From assembly GCA_025504975.1 (NCBI GenBank), contig JANUWI010000008.1, forward strand, positions 992,001-1,056,000: DNA of 64,000 bases. The letters are read 5' to 3'. The notes beneath the pieces were generated by a model. That model searched no databases. It was not told the origin of the DNA and saw nothing but the letters and a program-made list of their open reading frames with translations. This document shows, piece by piece, positions 43,044-55,055 of the stretch (positions within the stretch are counted from its first letter, which is position 1; each line of letters begins with the position of its first letter). Position numbers and translations under genes: made by a program. This stretch comes from Plenodomus lindquistii. Taxonomy: Eukaryota > Ascomycota > Dothideomycetes > Pleosporales > Leptosphaeriaceae.

Positions 43044-45642
43044 TTACATGCCTGTGAGGAACAACGTGGCCAAGCATCCAATGTCTGACGCCGACTGACC
43101 GAAAGAGAAGTCGTACTCGCCCTTGTCCAACTTCCACGACTTGGATGCTTCATCAAAGAAAGCAAAGTCAAGCAACTTGAAAGACATCTGCACCGACTGT
43201 GACTCGCCTTCCTCAAGGAAAACCTTTTTGAAAGCAACAAGAGTCTTGATAGGATGATAGTCCTGACGCTCCTTGCGACCGACATATAATTGTATGACAA
43301 GACTGCCGGCAGTACTGCCGACGTTCGCGACATTGACGCTGGCAGTCAACGCCTCATTAGAGACATGCGACACTCGACCATCGCTGATCGAGAAGCTTGT
43401 GTACGAAAGTCCGAAACCAAACGGAAACTCGATCTTGTCATTCGAAATGCGATCGTAATGGCGGTACCCAACGAACACGCCCTCGTCGTATCTGACTGTA
43501 AGCTGGCCGTCCTTTATCTGGCCTGGAAAGTTGCCATATGCAGGCGTATCTTCGATATGTCTCGGCCATGATATGGGTAGTCTTCCTGATGGATTGACTG
43601 CCCCTGATATGATGTCGGCGATAGCATTGCCAGCTTCCTGGCCAGGGAACCAAGCTTGAACTAGAGCTGAGATCTTGTCGAGCCATGGTAGGGCCACGGC
43701 AACTCCGGTTGAGTTTACCACAATGGTTTTGGAGTTAGCCATTGCAACTGTTTCAATGAGCCTGTCTTGTGAGCCATCGCGTGGCAGATTAAAGCTGATT
43801 TGATCCTGCCCTTCTGTTTCCCACGCGGGCGTATGGCCTGTGAAGACAATCGCAATGTCACAGTTCTCGGCTAGTTCCTTGGCTTCGGTAATCATGTCTA
43901 GGTCATGGTCCTCTTGAGCCATGAAGCCCAACCGGAATCCAGGGAGACCGGTCAGGATTCCCCAATTCTCACCACCAAGTGGAGGTCTTGAGTCGATTTG
44001 GATCTTATACGATGTGCCCTCATTAAAATCCACCGTAAATTCCTTCTCGGGGTTTCCACCGAGAAGAAATCCCATAGGATCTGGTGAGTTGCCTTTCTGT
44101 TCGTAGACGATCTTGTCGTTGACGCTGACGGTGGTAGGTCCGATGCCTGAGCAGCCAAGGTAGTGAGAGCCTGACTGGGTCGGGACGTAGGTCGTCTGGA
44201 ATCTAACCTCCTTATCCTTTGCTTCGTTGTCAAGAAGAGGCGTAAAAGTTGACTCTTTGACTGCGTTCACTGTCTTAACAGCCCGGTCTGTATGGCCTAT
44301 TCGGAAGAGTTCCATAGTCCAGCCCTCACTACCCTGTATGTCTTTGCAGCCTTGCCCAAGGGGCGGTAGGAGACGGTATGTGTGCGCTCCCTTTGCGAAT
44401 TGGAACTCAACGTCGTTGCCATATGCTGACTTCAACCCCTCTTCGGGAGAAACACGGTAGTGGGCGTTTAGGGATGCACTTCCACCGCCATGGATCAACG
44501 CCTCCTTGGCCAGACCGAAAAGTCCAACTTTCTTACCTTTCACAGATCCTCTACGCAAAGGTAGGATGTGGTTCTTGTTCTTCAAAAGAGTTATACCTTG
44601 GCCTGCGACGTCGCGAATAAGCTGACCATGCTTAGGATCCATAATGGACTTCTCTGGAGGTATGCCTGGGTTTTCGAACGCGCCAACCCTCTCGATGAGT
44701 TTCAGGACGTTTCTGGCGCGCTGAGTAATCGTCTGTTCTGTGACTTCACCTTTCCGCACGGCCTCGACCACAGCCTCGACTGCACGGAGTCTCGTTGGCC
44801 CCGGCATTTCCAAGTCCAGTCCAGCATTGAGAGCATCGGCAGTAGAGTTGGTGCCCCCCCAGTCCGACATGACAAGCCCGTCCCATCCCCAGTCTCCTCG
44901 GAGCACTTTCTTGAGCAGGAATTCATTTGAGTCGGCGTGCACACCGTTGACCTTATTGTACGAAGTCATGACAGCGAGCGGTCTCGCCTCTTTAATCGTA
45001 ATCTCGAAAGGCTTTAGGTAAACTTCTCGCAAGGCACGCTCACTGACGATGGTGTCAACTCTGAGGCGATCAGTTTCCTGTTCGTTAGACACGAAGTGCT
45101 TGATAGTGGCAGCAATGCCATGTTCTTGCAAACCCTTCACGACATTTGAGGCCATTCTACCAGCCAGCAATGGATCTTCCGAGAAGCTCTCAAAATTACG
45201 GCCTCCAAGTGGGTGTCGGTGATTACACATGGTGGGTGCAAGGCTAATAATATATCATGGTTAGTTTCGCGATCATCATCGCCAATATGTGTGTACATAC
45301 AGTACGCGTGCACCCTTGGTCTTGGTCTCCTCTGCCAAAGCATGTCCTATCTTCTTGGAAAGTTCGGGATTCCATGTTGCGGCCGAACATATCGCAGCCG
45401 GAAAACAGGCTGCTCTGGTGCCTCCTGTGAAGACTTCACCACGAGCACCGTTGGGCCCATCACTCGTCTTGTCAATATTAGCAGTTCCCACGTGCTTTGG
45501 GGGCCCAAGCTTAACATACTTTGATCGCAGGTACACCCTTCTCCGGAATAGGGACTGTTTCCCAAAAGTCTTTGCCAGCGAGGAGAGAAATCTTCTCTTC
45601 CAGGGTCAAAGACTCAATAATCTGCTCTACCCTCACACTCAT
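43044..45642 (-). CDS. GH3 beta-glucosidase with PA14 domain
   Basis: Three exons: 45642-45520, 45467-45301 and 45243-43044, encoding 829 residues. Introns of 52 and 57 nt restore VPAIK-TSDGPNGARG and GARVL-LAPTMCNH. There is no signal peptide (MSVRVEQIIESLTLEEKISLL), so it is probably intracellular. The GH3 N-terminal barrel shows TSDGPNGARG, PLGGRNFESFSEDP, KHFVSNEQETDR and the nucleophile D224 in VMSDWGG. The GH3 C-terminal domain (GITLLKN, GLFGLAKEALIHGGGSAS) is interrupted by a PA14 insert (about 390-550, SGSHYLGCSGIGPTTVSVND). It continues with IVFTGHTPAWETEGQD, then the fibronectin-like end (FPFGFGLSYTSF). The architecture matches Kluyveromyces BglI and Aspergillus intracellular types that hydrolyse beta-glucosides. 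Confidence 0.95.
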
Positions 45643-46360
45643 TTTGACGTGGAACGCTTGGAGCCAAGGGCTGCGATGAGTGGCTTGAGTCACACACTGC
45701 TACAATAACTCAACGTGGTTAACTAAGAAAGGCTTCTGCACAAGAAGGACAAAACTCCAGCTATTGTCTCCATCCCTACATCTGGGAGACGCAACCCTTA
45801 TACCGTCACCCCACCACAGGTCCCCCATCGACGGTTATCCTCGCCGCTTCTCCGATGTTCAAGCCAACCCATAAGGGTTATGACGGGGCTCTCGGCGTTG
45901 GGTGTGGAGTACCTCCCCAAAGCCCCCCAAAGTCATTGGCCATTGAACAAGACTACCATCAAGCCGCCGCTTGAATGCCGAAGTTCTGCCAGGCCCCGCA
46001 TTGTGATTCGTGCATGTTGATGTCGTGTATAGGCGGTCATCAGCCGAAGAACAGCCTGTAGCATTGAGATAGGTGTATTAGATGCACCGCAAGCGAGCCA
46101 ATGTGTGTGCGGCGGTGTACCACATGTAACATGTTGGGGATGTCATCTCACCGTGAGACTGAGCGGACATCCGAGGCTGCTGTGTGGATCAGTGAGCACG
46201 GCCAAGGTGTCCACCAACTAGACGTCATCGTCACAACATTTCAGCAAACCCTCTTTGCTTGGGCATTGCACCTGGGCCATAGAGTCTCGAACATAATCTG
46301 CATTTAGCACAAAGTTCATTTCTCGACGCCTTGTCCTTTGCCTTGTCAAATTCACTCACT
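45643..46360. other. Divergent intergenic region
   Basis: Separates the beta-glucosidase start (minus) from the AIG1-like start (plus), so it should hold both promoters. No further coding or RNA feature was recognised. Confidence 0.5.
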
Positions 46361-47304
46361 ATGAGCACATGCGCAACCCAAAAAAATCTGAGCCGGCAAC
46401 ATCCGCTTCAGCGATTCGAAAGCCCATCGAAGGGATTCTCGGGCGCATTGCATGTGAGTTGCAGCAAGTATGAAACGTAAATCCCAACGGGTGTTGAGAT
46501 TGGCAACGTAGGTAGCCGGACTGGTCAGCTTTTATCATTCTTTCAAATTGCATGTCTTACCCATCTCGTCCATAAAGACTGTGAACTAACTTCGGATCTA
46601 GTCTAGCTGATAATCCCAACGTTTTTGTTCGTGAATAGACAAGGTCTGATCCTCTATCAGCTGCATCTTCTAACGAATTATAGAACGAGTCTTTTGGGTG
46701 GCATTTACAATTCCTCACCATTATTGGAATCACTATCTGCACAGCATGTTTCACTTGCGGTTTCATCGCCGACGTTACCAACTCACACCGTTTCTTCACC
46801 CTGAAGAACTACCTTGCCCTCATCGCCGCCCCAATTGAGATTGTTATCAGCATCCTTTATTGGGGTCTTCGTGCCATTGACGATGGGTTAGTCATACCAC
46901 CGGACATGCCCCTGCCACCACTCCTGTATGATCTGGGCTTCCACCTCGTACCGGCGGTGGTCTTAGCATTGGACAATCTCTTGTTGTCTCCGCCTTGGCC
47001 AAGCATACCGGCAAATCCTCAGGCGCCTACAATCATGTTGGTTGCTTCAACGGCGGTTGCGTTCGCATACTGGTACTGGATAGAGTTGTGCTATTCCTAC
47101 AACGGCTTCTATCCCTATCCTATTTTCGGCATTCTCTCCACTGTTCAGCGAGTGGGGTTATTCGCACTGAGTGGTGCTACAATGTGGGCTGTTGGTGGCA
47201 TGTTGCGGGTAACGTACGTGTACATCAACGGATACGAGACGGTGGAAGAGCTCGAGAAGATTAAGAGGGCACAGAAGATGGCGGTAGAGGGCAAATGGGA
47301 CTGA
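46361..47304 (+). CDS. AIG1/FAR-17a-like integral membrane protein
   Basis: Four exons: 46361-46453, 46512-46549, 46602-46626 and 46684-47304, encoding 258 residues. The N-terminal exons rebuild the family pattern SRQHPLQRFESPSKGFSGALH-VAGLVSFYHSFK-FLADNPNVF-NESFGWHLQFLTIIG. Five or six hydrophobic segments follow, including FLTIIGITICTACFTCGFIA, YLALIAAPIEIVISILYWGL and WYWIELCYSY. Family members (human AIG1, ADTRP) are ER/plasma membrane hydrolases of fatty-acid esters of hydroxy fatty acids using a Thr and a His. Candidates here are T64 (QFLTIIG) and the His in LGFHLVPA. The second intron appears to use a GC donor, because no GT donor of reasonable size gives the right phase. The 25-nt third exon is inferred from frame and conservation. 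Confidence 0.85.
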
Positions 47305-48078
47305 CTGATCAATGGAGATGGCCTTGGTGTCAAGCCAGACTTCGCATGAGACGAAACATGGATGGTCGTACAATCTACAGTATTGTGCTCACGACATAAG
47401 ATCAATAAGTGAGACGCAAAAGACGAACTATCTAATTAGCAGATTGGTTGCGCATGGGATGGAATATGGTATAAATCAGCACTTTTTCGTCTAAAATTAT
47501 TGGCGTTCTGACATCCAGATCCTCTCAAGGATTCACGCTACACTTCGCGACACAGTTGTATTTTGCTCAGATCGGTACCCTAGCATGAATGGCGTACGAG
47601 TTTCAAGCAGATTCTTAGCTAGAGTAAGATTATAGCACCAGGCCGCAAGAGCCCTTGCATTGGGTCGCGTGTGCATAACCATCACAGCTCTTAAATTCAT
47701 ACTCAACTAGTGGTGCTACCGTACAGACCATCTGGGTCCTCATAGTCGAACAATGATTGCGAGAAACCGAGAAAGGAAAGCGCAATTGAAATAAAACATC
47801 TTATATATGTTCTCTGCCAATAATACTCCAGCTGGCCGTTCAAAGCCGAGCTAGATTGAATCCGATGTCGGATAGTGAGCATATCAAAATACCATATGTC
47901 GCACACATCGCCAGAATAAGGAAGTTGACAACGTCTCTGTAGAAGCTGACTGAGTTCGGAAGGCAGTGAACAGAAGATGGAAAGACTGAAGCGTTGGTGT
48001 AGTTGGAGTCTGGCTATGAGACGCAATATCGAATGTTTGCATTGGGCAAATTCGCGATCTGGATAACACAAGCATGTA
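47305..48078. other. Intergenic region between convergent genes
   Basis: Holds the 3' flanks of the AIG1-like gene (plus) and the zinc-finger gene (minus). The antisense frame 47703-48179 has no protein-like features. Nothing else was recognised. Confidence 0.5.
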
Positions 48079-49591
48079 TCAGCTTGTCGCTGGTGATGGA
48101 GGAGCGGTAATGGTGCGTTGGTCATCGTCATCCTCTTCATGTTGCTGATATGCGTTGGGGCCGTGATAAAGATGAGCATTGTACTGGAACATTTGTTCGG
48201 GCCCTAGTCCGTACGCATAAGCTTGGTAGTGGTATGCAGGGTTCTGATGCAGCTGAAAGTCACTCTGAGTGGCCTGCTGAAGCGATGGTAGAACGTTTTC
48301 CTTGTTTTCAAACTGAAACGGATCGTTGTAGGGCTTGTAAGGCGCAAAATTGGGGGCAGGCGATGGGGAGGGAGGTTGCTTGAAACCAGACGTAAGGTAG
48401 TTCATACTCGCGGGCTGCGAAAAGTGAATTTGGTCGTCGTCGTCGTTGAACACATCGAAGCGCTTACGCTTGGTGGTACGCTTGCCGTGCGCAAGGCCAT
48501 AGCTCCGGTCTTCCTCGAACTGAGCGCGGCTCGAGAATTGCGTCATGGGTCTCATGAGCTGTCTGGGCCGACGAGGTGCATTTCTGTCCATATTTGCCAG
48601 AGCAAGCCGTCCGCGCCGGGGTTGTGGGCTCTCCGCCTTGATTTCGACATCGTCGTCGTCATCTGAGTCTGAGCAGGATATCCTTCGTTGCCGTTTGAAG
48701 GAGCCTTGTGGCGTGAAGATAAGCTCGGTAGCCTCGACCTCCTGAGAGTTCAACTCGAGTTGCTCAACGACCGAGCTGTCCTTCTTTTGGTTCCTCTTGC
48801 GCCGCATTTCTGGAGTTGCTGAGTCAAAGATGTCCATACCTGGCCAGTAGACCCCCTTGAGCCTCGTAGATTCGCTGACGGCCATTGGGTCGGCAGCCTC
48901 TGTGGGGTCATCTGCGATGGCGCAGGAGGATGCCGCTGGATACCGGTACCGGTGATGCTGCTCGCTCGGGTCGGAGTACTCGCTCGACGTCTCGTTCTCT
49001 GGGTTTGTGTAGCTGCGTGAGCTGCCGCGTGACTCGGTTGTCCAGTACTGCTGCATGTGCGGTGCGTAGGTGTTGCGGTGGCGCAAGACGGGTCCAGTAG
49101 GTTGGAGTGACGGCGAAGGGCTGATCGACTGCTCCTGCTTGATTGCCCGCTGCTGGTGCTGGTGCTGGTGCTGCTCAGCAAGACGGGGGTCCAAAAAGTT
49201 GCCCAACGCGGCACGGCGGGACGGTCGTGGTACGGGAGCCTCGATCTTAGGCGCGGGAGGCGGCCGGACTACTACACAGTCAGGATTAGCAGTGAGAGAG
49301 CCATGCACGAGCAAGTGAAGACGAACCAGTGGGCCGAGCTCGGGTGCGGCGTTTGTCCTTCTGGTTCATACGCTCCGACATGAGCTCCTCAACGCCCCAC
49401 TCGCCATACCAGCGGTCATATGTGTCAATCAGGCGGCGAGAGGCTTCCTCGTGAGTCGAGCGGACTTTGACCTTGTAGTAATTGGACAGGTGGCCCTTGC
49501 TGGCAATGTGGGTGAGTAGGTGCGAGACATCACTGAAGTTTGGCTTCTTGGGGCAAATGTTGCAGTGCAGCGGGATGTTGCTGGCCGCCAT
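48079..49591 (-). CDS. U1/matrin-type zinc-finger protein of unknown function
   Basis: Two exons: 49591-49327 and 49271-48079, with a 55-nt intron (GTTCGT...TGTAG, branch CTAAT) giving ARPT-VVRPPPAPK. The product is 485 residues. The N-terminus has one C2H2 finger of U1/matrin style (LHCNICPKKPNFSDVSHLLTHIASKGH, residues about 8-35). A conserved helical segment follows (EEASRRLIDTYDRWYGEWGVEELMSERM). The remainder is disordered and includes a His/Gln repeat (EQHQHQHQQR), a motif with aromatic and acidic residues (GVYWPGMDIFDSATPEMRRKR), a basic stretch plausible as a nuclear signal (KRTTKRKRFD) and an acidic cluster (SDSDDDDDVE). It is probably nuclear. The function is not known to me. Confidence 0.78.
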
Positions 49592-50221
49592 TGCAGCACC
49601 GCCTTGGTAAAGAACGTGAGTGTAGAGAACAGTTGCAGAGCGACGGCACTGTCCCTGCAGTGCCAAAATGAAGTCGAAACGGCGCGAAAGGAGCAGACTG
49701 TACGCGGAGAAGGCAGAGAGGTGGCCGTGGGAAGCTTGGGGACGACTCTTCAGCTGCCCAGGGTTGGCTGCCAGTCACTTTCACAAGTCCGGGGCCATTG
49801 CTTGAACAGTGATGAGGGGAAAGCAGCAGACAGGCACAAACAAGTCGTTGTAGGCGCGAGTGGAAGGAATCATGACTTTCGGAGAAGGCATAGACCTGTA
49901 GGTGGTGATCGTCTAGCAGGCGAAGCACGTGGAAAGCTTGGCCTGGCGAAAGAGGAAGCCACCGTCCATGTTCCCCAGCTTTGTATCTCGCATCCCACGA
50001 AAGCAAGAGAAACGAGATATTAGATAGCGGGGTGATGCGCAGGGCCGGGTGATTCGGCCCAGGAATCACAGGACCAAGGGGAACGACAATGATAATCATG
50101 ATGCCAGATGAAAGGGGCGCACAGGTCTAGCGCTCTAAGAGGAGTCACCTTAAGAAGCAAAGACGATGGCTGTACCACAGCGCAGTAAGATTTAGAGAAA
50201 GCATCTCTTCACTCTGATAGC
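49592..50221. other. Intergenic region
   Basis: Contains the promoter of the zinc-finger gene and the 3' flank of BET2 (both minus). Open frames on both strands overlap each other and look non-coding. Confidence 0.5.
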
Positions 50222-51438
50222 TCACCTACCAAGACATCTTCGCGTGACGGATCGCGGCATGCAACTGGAAAATGGTCAGCTAGAAGATGCGACGCCGAGA
50301 ATGCCGGCACTCACTATATCGGATCTACCTCTTCGAGATCAGGGTAACTGAGGAGACTCAGACCAGCGATGCCAAACACTGTATGGAACACGTCCACCGT
50401 GTCTCCAGGACGATCTGCGAGGCCCCCTAGATCCGGATCCTTGCACTTGTCAGCGGGTGGTGCTACACAGTCTCCAAAAGGCAAGATTGCATACCTGACA
50501 TTGTAGAATGAACTTGGCAAGTCGATGGCCATCAATCCAATGCAGCTTGTTGAGCATGGCCATGCTGCTCATGACCCACCAGCTGTAACAAACATCTTCC
50601 TTCTTCTCGGGCCGGCCGTTCAAGCCGCCATTCTTGAGTTGCCGTTCGCTGAGCCATGCACCGAGCTTCTCCTGTTGAACGAGGTCAAGTCTGTCCGCAA
50701 TTGCCAGTGCCCCGACACAGGTGAAGATCTGACCCGAATGTGATTCTGCGCCAGGACTGGTGCCATAGCCGCCGTCAAAGTTGGCACATGAGTGGACATG
50801 GTGCACAGCCTTGTCGACATCTATCATGTGAAGCAAGCCCATGAGGGAAAGGGCATTGAAGGCTCCGTATAAGAATCGAGTGTCGTGCTCACCCCACTCA
50901 TCACCGGCAAAAGTACCAGAGACGGGGTCCTGTAGGGCTGCAATGACTGTGCTTGGCGATGAGCAGAGCGGAGAGGTGAAAGGGCCAAGACATACAGGTT
51001 GCAATCTTCTGACGGCCGCCCTTTATGCGATGCTCGAGCTCCCCAAAGGCGTCGAGGGTGGCCAGTATCTGCACAGCACTGACGGTGTACAGCATGTGGG
51101 CATCGTGGCCGGGAGCAGCTCCAAAGCCGCCGTTGGCATGCAGACACGAGAAGACAAAGTCGAGGATGTCACGACGGGGCAGTGCGTCCGGCCGGCCCAG
51201 CAGATGCAGTGCAGTGAGCCCCCAGTAGAGTCCGTTGAGACGCAGATGTTCAGTGAGCCAGTACTCGAGCTCGTCTTTGCGCTGGGGCGGGTCAGCTGGG
51301 GACCGAGACGCGGGCGCGGCTGGGGCAACGCACCGAGTCGAGGCGCTGGATGTAGCGGACGTGCTTGTCGACGTAGAGCTGCAACTCGTCGGGCATGTTG
51401 GCGATGCCGCCGCGACCTGGGCCAGAGACCAGCGACAT
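50222..51438 (-). CDS. bet2: Rab geranylgeranyltransferase beta subunit (BET2)
   Basis: Five exons: 51438-51334, 51281-50996, 50937-50495, 50439-50315 and 50264-50222, encoding 333 residues, the usual family length. Introns of 50-58 nt join LDS-RKDELEYW, KIAT-SLQDP, LQCQ-DPDLGG and DPI-YCMP in phase. Prenyltransferase repeats are visible, such as GFGAAPGHDAHMLYTVSAVQIL, GEHDTRFLYGAFNALSLMG, NFDGGYGTSPGAESHSGQIF and KNGGLNGRPEKKEDVCYSWW. Zinc-ligand candidates are the Asp and Cys of DVCYSWW and the His of DVFHTVFG. With the alpha subunit and the escort protein, this enzyme geranylgeranylates C-terminal cysteines of Rab GTPases in the cytoplasm. The C-terminus after YCMP is short and basic. Confidence 0.93.
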
Positions 51439-52798
51439 GGCCTCGCGCGACTGGGAGCGGGGGGTGTGTGCCGCGTCTTGGTGTCGACAGTTGGGCACAC
51501 GCCGCAGACCAGGGTGCGACGAGAAGGGTTCCAGCCTTGCGTACCTGGGGCCGTGCGCGCGCAGTCAAAGACGCCAAACGCTGCGTGCCGGCCAGTGTAG
51601 AGTAGAGTAGTGGCAGCATCCCCATGGCCCCGTGAAAAGGCAGCCCCCACCTGGCCGCCCGCTGTGCTCCCCGTAGACTGCCAGTGCTCTACACAGGACT
51701 GGGTCCGTCTACGGCCACCTTGCAGCCCTCGCGCGTCGCAGCCCGCGCGAGCCTCGTTCTCTCCTGCGGCTTGTCCACTGTCGCTCTTGCAACAGCCGGG
51801 CCAACAGCGCTACAGCCAGCAACGCACGCCCGCTGCGCTCCGAAATAGCTTTGTTTGGCGACCGACGTACATGCGACACCGCACCTGGGCCGCCTGCTCT
51901 CCCACGGCCTTTGTCACGAGTGGCCACACCGTACCCGCACACGCCCTCTGTACATGGTGAGTGACGCCTGCGACCAGCACCGCGACGCCGCCCTCTTTGT
52001 CCCCGCGCCAGGCCTGCTGTACAACTTCGCCATACCGCCGGCCCCTTTCACGCTCCGCAGCCCACGGCTGACCGTGTCCCAGACCCGCGCTCGCGCCTGT
52101 CCTGTCCCTCAGTGCTGCTTGCTCTACTTGGCCCTCGCCCACTTGCAGCAGTGAGGTGTTTGGCGGCGCACCGCCAGGACAGCTGCCCGTTGCACGCTCA
52201 CGCTCACGCTCACGCTCCCGCTGCCGCTCCCGCCCACGCCCACGCCCACGCCCACGCCCACGCCCACGCCCACGGCCGTCCGCTCGGGCTCCTGCATGCC
52301 AGCGGCGACCGTTACCTCTGACACTCAGAGACTCGACACGTCGCTGCAGATACAGCCGCCTGCCGACAGCACTGGCCAGGAGACACAAGAACTCCACCGG
52401 CACCCTCGCGGTTCGTACCACCCAGCGCGCCCTCTGATATTCGCCGCGCTAGCCGCAGTCCCCCTTCCCCTTCTGCACTCGCTGACAGCCATGGGCAGAC
52501 ACCGACGTGCAGCCTGCGCCGACCCCCTCGACCGCCCATCTCCACCAGTCGCGACCTATGCGCCCAGCCCGCTGCGCCCACTGCCACCGCAATCTGCCGC
52601 GTCACGCTGCTTGTTTGCACGTACCCTCGCCCGCCCGCGCATTGAGACGCTACTCCCGGAAACACTCGCCGAGGTAATACGGGCGCTGCTCCCACAAACA
52701 CTGCTTCCATATACGAGTCGCACGCGACGCCGTTGGCCGTAGAAGCTTTGCTAAGCAATCGCTAGTCGCGTGCCCCGCCGCCAAAGACGCTGAGGAAA
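51439..52798. other. Divergent intergenic region with hexamer repeat
   Basis: About 1.36 kb between the starts of BET2 (minus) and the RhoGAP gene (plus). The sequence is strongly C-rich on the + strand and holds the CTCACG/CCCACG tandem repeat listed separately. Frames across it are composition artefacts. It should contain both promoters. Confidence 0.5.
52196..52276 (+). repeat. Tandem hexamer repeat, CTCACG then CCCACG units
   Basis: About four CTCACG-type units, a short imperfect middle, then about seven CCCACG units. It gives Arg/Pro, Ala/His or Val/Gly strings in the different frames, which explains several false frames. Confidence 0.85.
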
Positions 52799-55055
52799 AT
52801 GCCCAAGTCATCGACGCTGTCCCTGGCCATGAGGGGCAAAGCGGGCAAGGAGAGCACCAACGCGCCCATGAGTCCCAAGAGCCCCAAGTCTCCAAGCATT
52901 CCCGAAGAATCTGATTTCGCCATGCCTCACGCTTCTTTCCACAAAATGCCGCAGTCCCCAGCATCCCCAAAGCCCCGTAAAGACTCGAAGAACATCTTCT
53001 CCAACTTCGCTGCCTCGAGGTCGTCGTCACGGCTAAACAGCCAGGAGAACACGACCCGGCAGCCGGCCGAGCAACATCCATCGCCTGGTCTGTACTCCAA
53101 TGGGCGGAGTGGCTCTTCGACGCCAGACCTTGGACGCCCTGTCCGGACTCCCAATTCTGACGGCAAGTGTTCAGCAGTGCAGTCAGAACCCAGCTTGCTA
53201 ACTTGGGCAGACAATCGCTCTGAGATTCTGCGGCTAGATCAACGAACTGGCTCAGGCCTGTCCAACGACCCTTCAGACCCACATGGGGACCCCTCAAAAC
53301 GTAACACCATCAAACCGAAGAAACCAGGACTATTGTCAAGATCAAAGTCGATCAAAGGAGACGACGCCTCGAGTACGCGAACGAAGCTGAACAAAGCACC
53401 CCCGGCCCAATTGTCGCCTGAACTTGCCGGCTCGTGGACAAACAACGGAGACGGAATGCAGCTCAGGACTGCACCCATTGAGAAGGGCCAGTCATGGCGG
53501 CAGAATATGGGTATTGGCAAACTACGCACTCATTCTGCAGACCGCCAGGATGGTAGCAAACACGTCCAACGGGAAGATGAGCACGTGGCAAGAAGAGATA
53601 GGGCTGAGCAGGTGTCTCTTGCGTCAAGCTCGTACAACGACAAGGGCCCCGGCTTGATATCAAGTTTGGGTTCAGGCGCACGCAAGATGGGAGAAAAGAT
53701 GGATTCCGCTCGCAAAGGCGTCTTTGGAAAACTGGGACGCAGCTCCAGCAACCACGAGAGCCAGACGTCCATCTCAAATGAACCATACATTTGCAAGATC
53801 ATCCACAAACCACTAATTGAGCAGACAAGATTGACCCGAATCTCGACACGTCTGGAGCAGTCACGCGACAAGACTGAGTTCTGGATGCCTGCACTTCCTT
53901 GGCGTTGTATAGAGTACGTGGTCGTTTGAAATACAACTGAACTCTGCTTACGACTGTGACCAGTTACTTAAATATGAGAGGCTGTGAAGAGGAGGGACTC
54001 TACCGGGTACCAGGTTCAGCCCAACAGGTTCGGTATTACGAACGCAAGTTCGACGAAGGTATGTTTGGGCAGGTTGTATACTTGATTATTACTGATGTTC
54101 TCTAGATCGTGACATAGATCTCATTAGCGATCCGAATCTTAACGATCCCAACGTAATTGGTTCCTTGTTCAAGAACTGGCTTCGTCAGCTGCCCGATGAG
54201 ATCTTTCCAAAAGCTATCCAAGCAGCGATTCAGCAGGAATGCCAGGGCGCTAAATCGACGCCACAGATGCTGAAGGACGAGCTGTCGAAGCTCCCCCCAT
54301 TTAATTATTACCTGCTGTTCGCCATCACATGCCACATAAGTCTGTTGCATTCATGCTCGGAGTTCAACAAGATGAATTACAACAACTTGTGCATCTGCTT
54401 TCAGCCAGCCATCAAGATTGATGCATTCTGTTTCCAGTTCTTGATTCTCGACTGGCGGAACTGTTGGCAGGGGTGCTGGACTGAAAAGGACTTTCTCAAC
54501 GACGAGCTTGATTTCCTCAGTGCGGTTGAGATGGAGAGCCAGCAGCAGCAGCAGCAGCAGCAGCAATTGTCACAACAACAGCAACAACACCCCCCCACGC
54601 GCAATGGGCATGCTCAGATCAGCAGAAACAAGAGCTCACAGCCAGCCTCATACGTCGGTCAGCCCCCGAAGCCCACGTCCACGCGCAGTAATTCGACAGA
54701 TCACATGAAGTCGTCGATTCGCACGCTCTCCATGGACACAAACGGACGCGCTATACCATCGAATTCCTCGATTGTCTTGTCGGACGCGACGCAAGCATCC
54801 GTTCCCCGGGCACGTAGCGGTCACGGCGAAAACTCTCCAGAACGGTACACAGCAGTGTCTGACAGTCGCGATGAGCACGTGTCTCGAGATATGCCCCAAC
54901 GTGGGCTGTCAGCCGTCACGACGGAGTTGCCCATTGAGACAGATGAAGATGCGACGCCTACACAAGCCCAACATGGTCGTGGGCTTTCAGACTCGACGCA
55001 GTTCCGACTGGATCTTCGTGATCCTCCAGGCTCGCCATTCAACATCAAGTTCTGA
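52799..55055 (+). CDS. RhoGAP-domain protein
   Basis: Three exons: 52799-53913, 53964-54058 and 54106-55055, encoding 719 residues. Residues 1 to about 335 are disordered Ser/Pro/Lys-rich sequence. The RhoGAP domain spans about 340-560. The introns rebuild RCID-YLNMRGCEEEGLYRVPGS, where R of GLYRVPGS is the expected arginine finger, and RKFDE-DRDIDLISDPN. It continues with GSLFKNWLRQLPDEIFP, LPPFNYYLLFAITCHISLLH and NKMNYNNLCICFQPA, the last being the conserved Asn helix. A C-terminal tail carries two Gln runs (nine and five Gln) and Ser-rich sequence. RhoGAPs stimulate GTP hydrolysis on Rho/Cdc42-type GTPases and act in polarity and cell-wall signalling. Confidence 0.92.

Noticed and set aside
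49520..50099. Frames of 167 and 189 codons between the zinc-finger gene and BET2
   Set aside because: Overlapping on opposite strands, no motif, partly antisense to the zinc-finger exon.
51810..52758. Several Arg-rich frames around the hexamer repeat
   Set aside because: Repeat translation artefacts with no conserved sequence.
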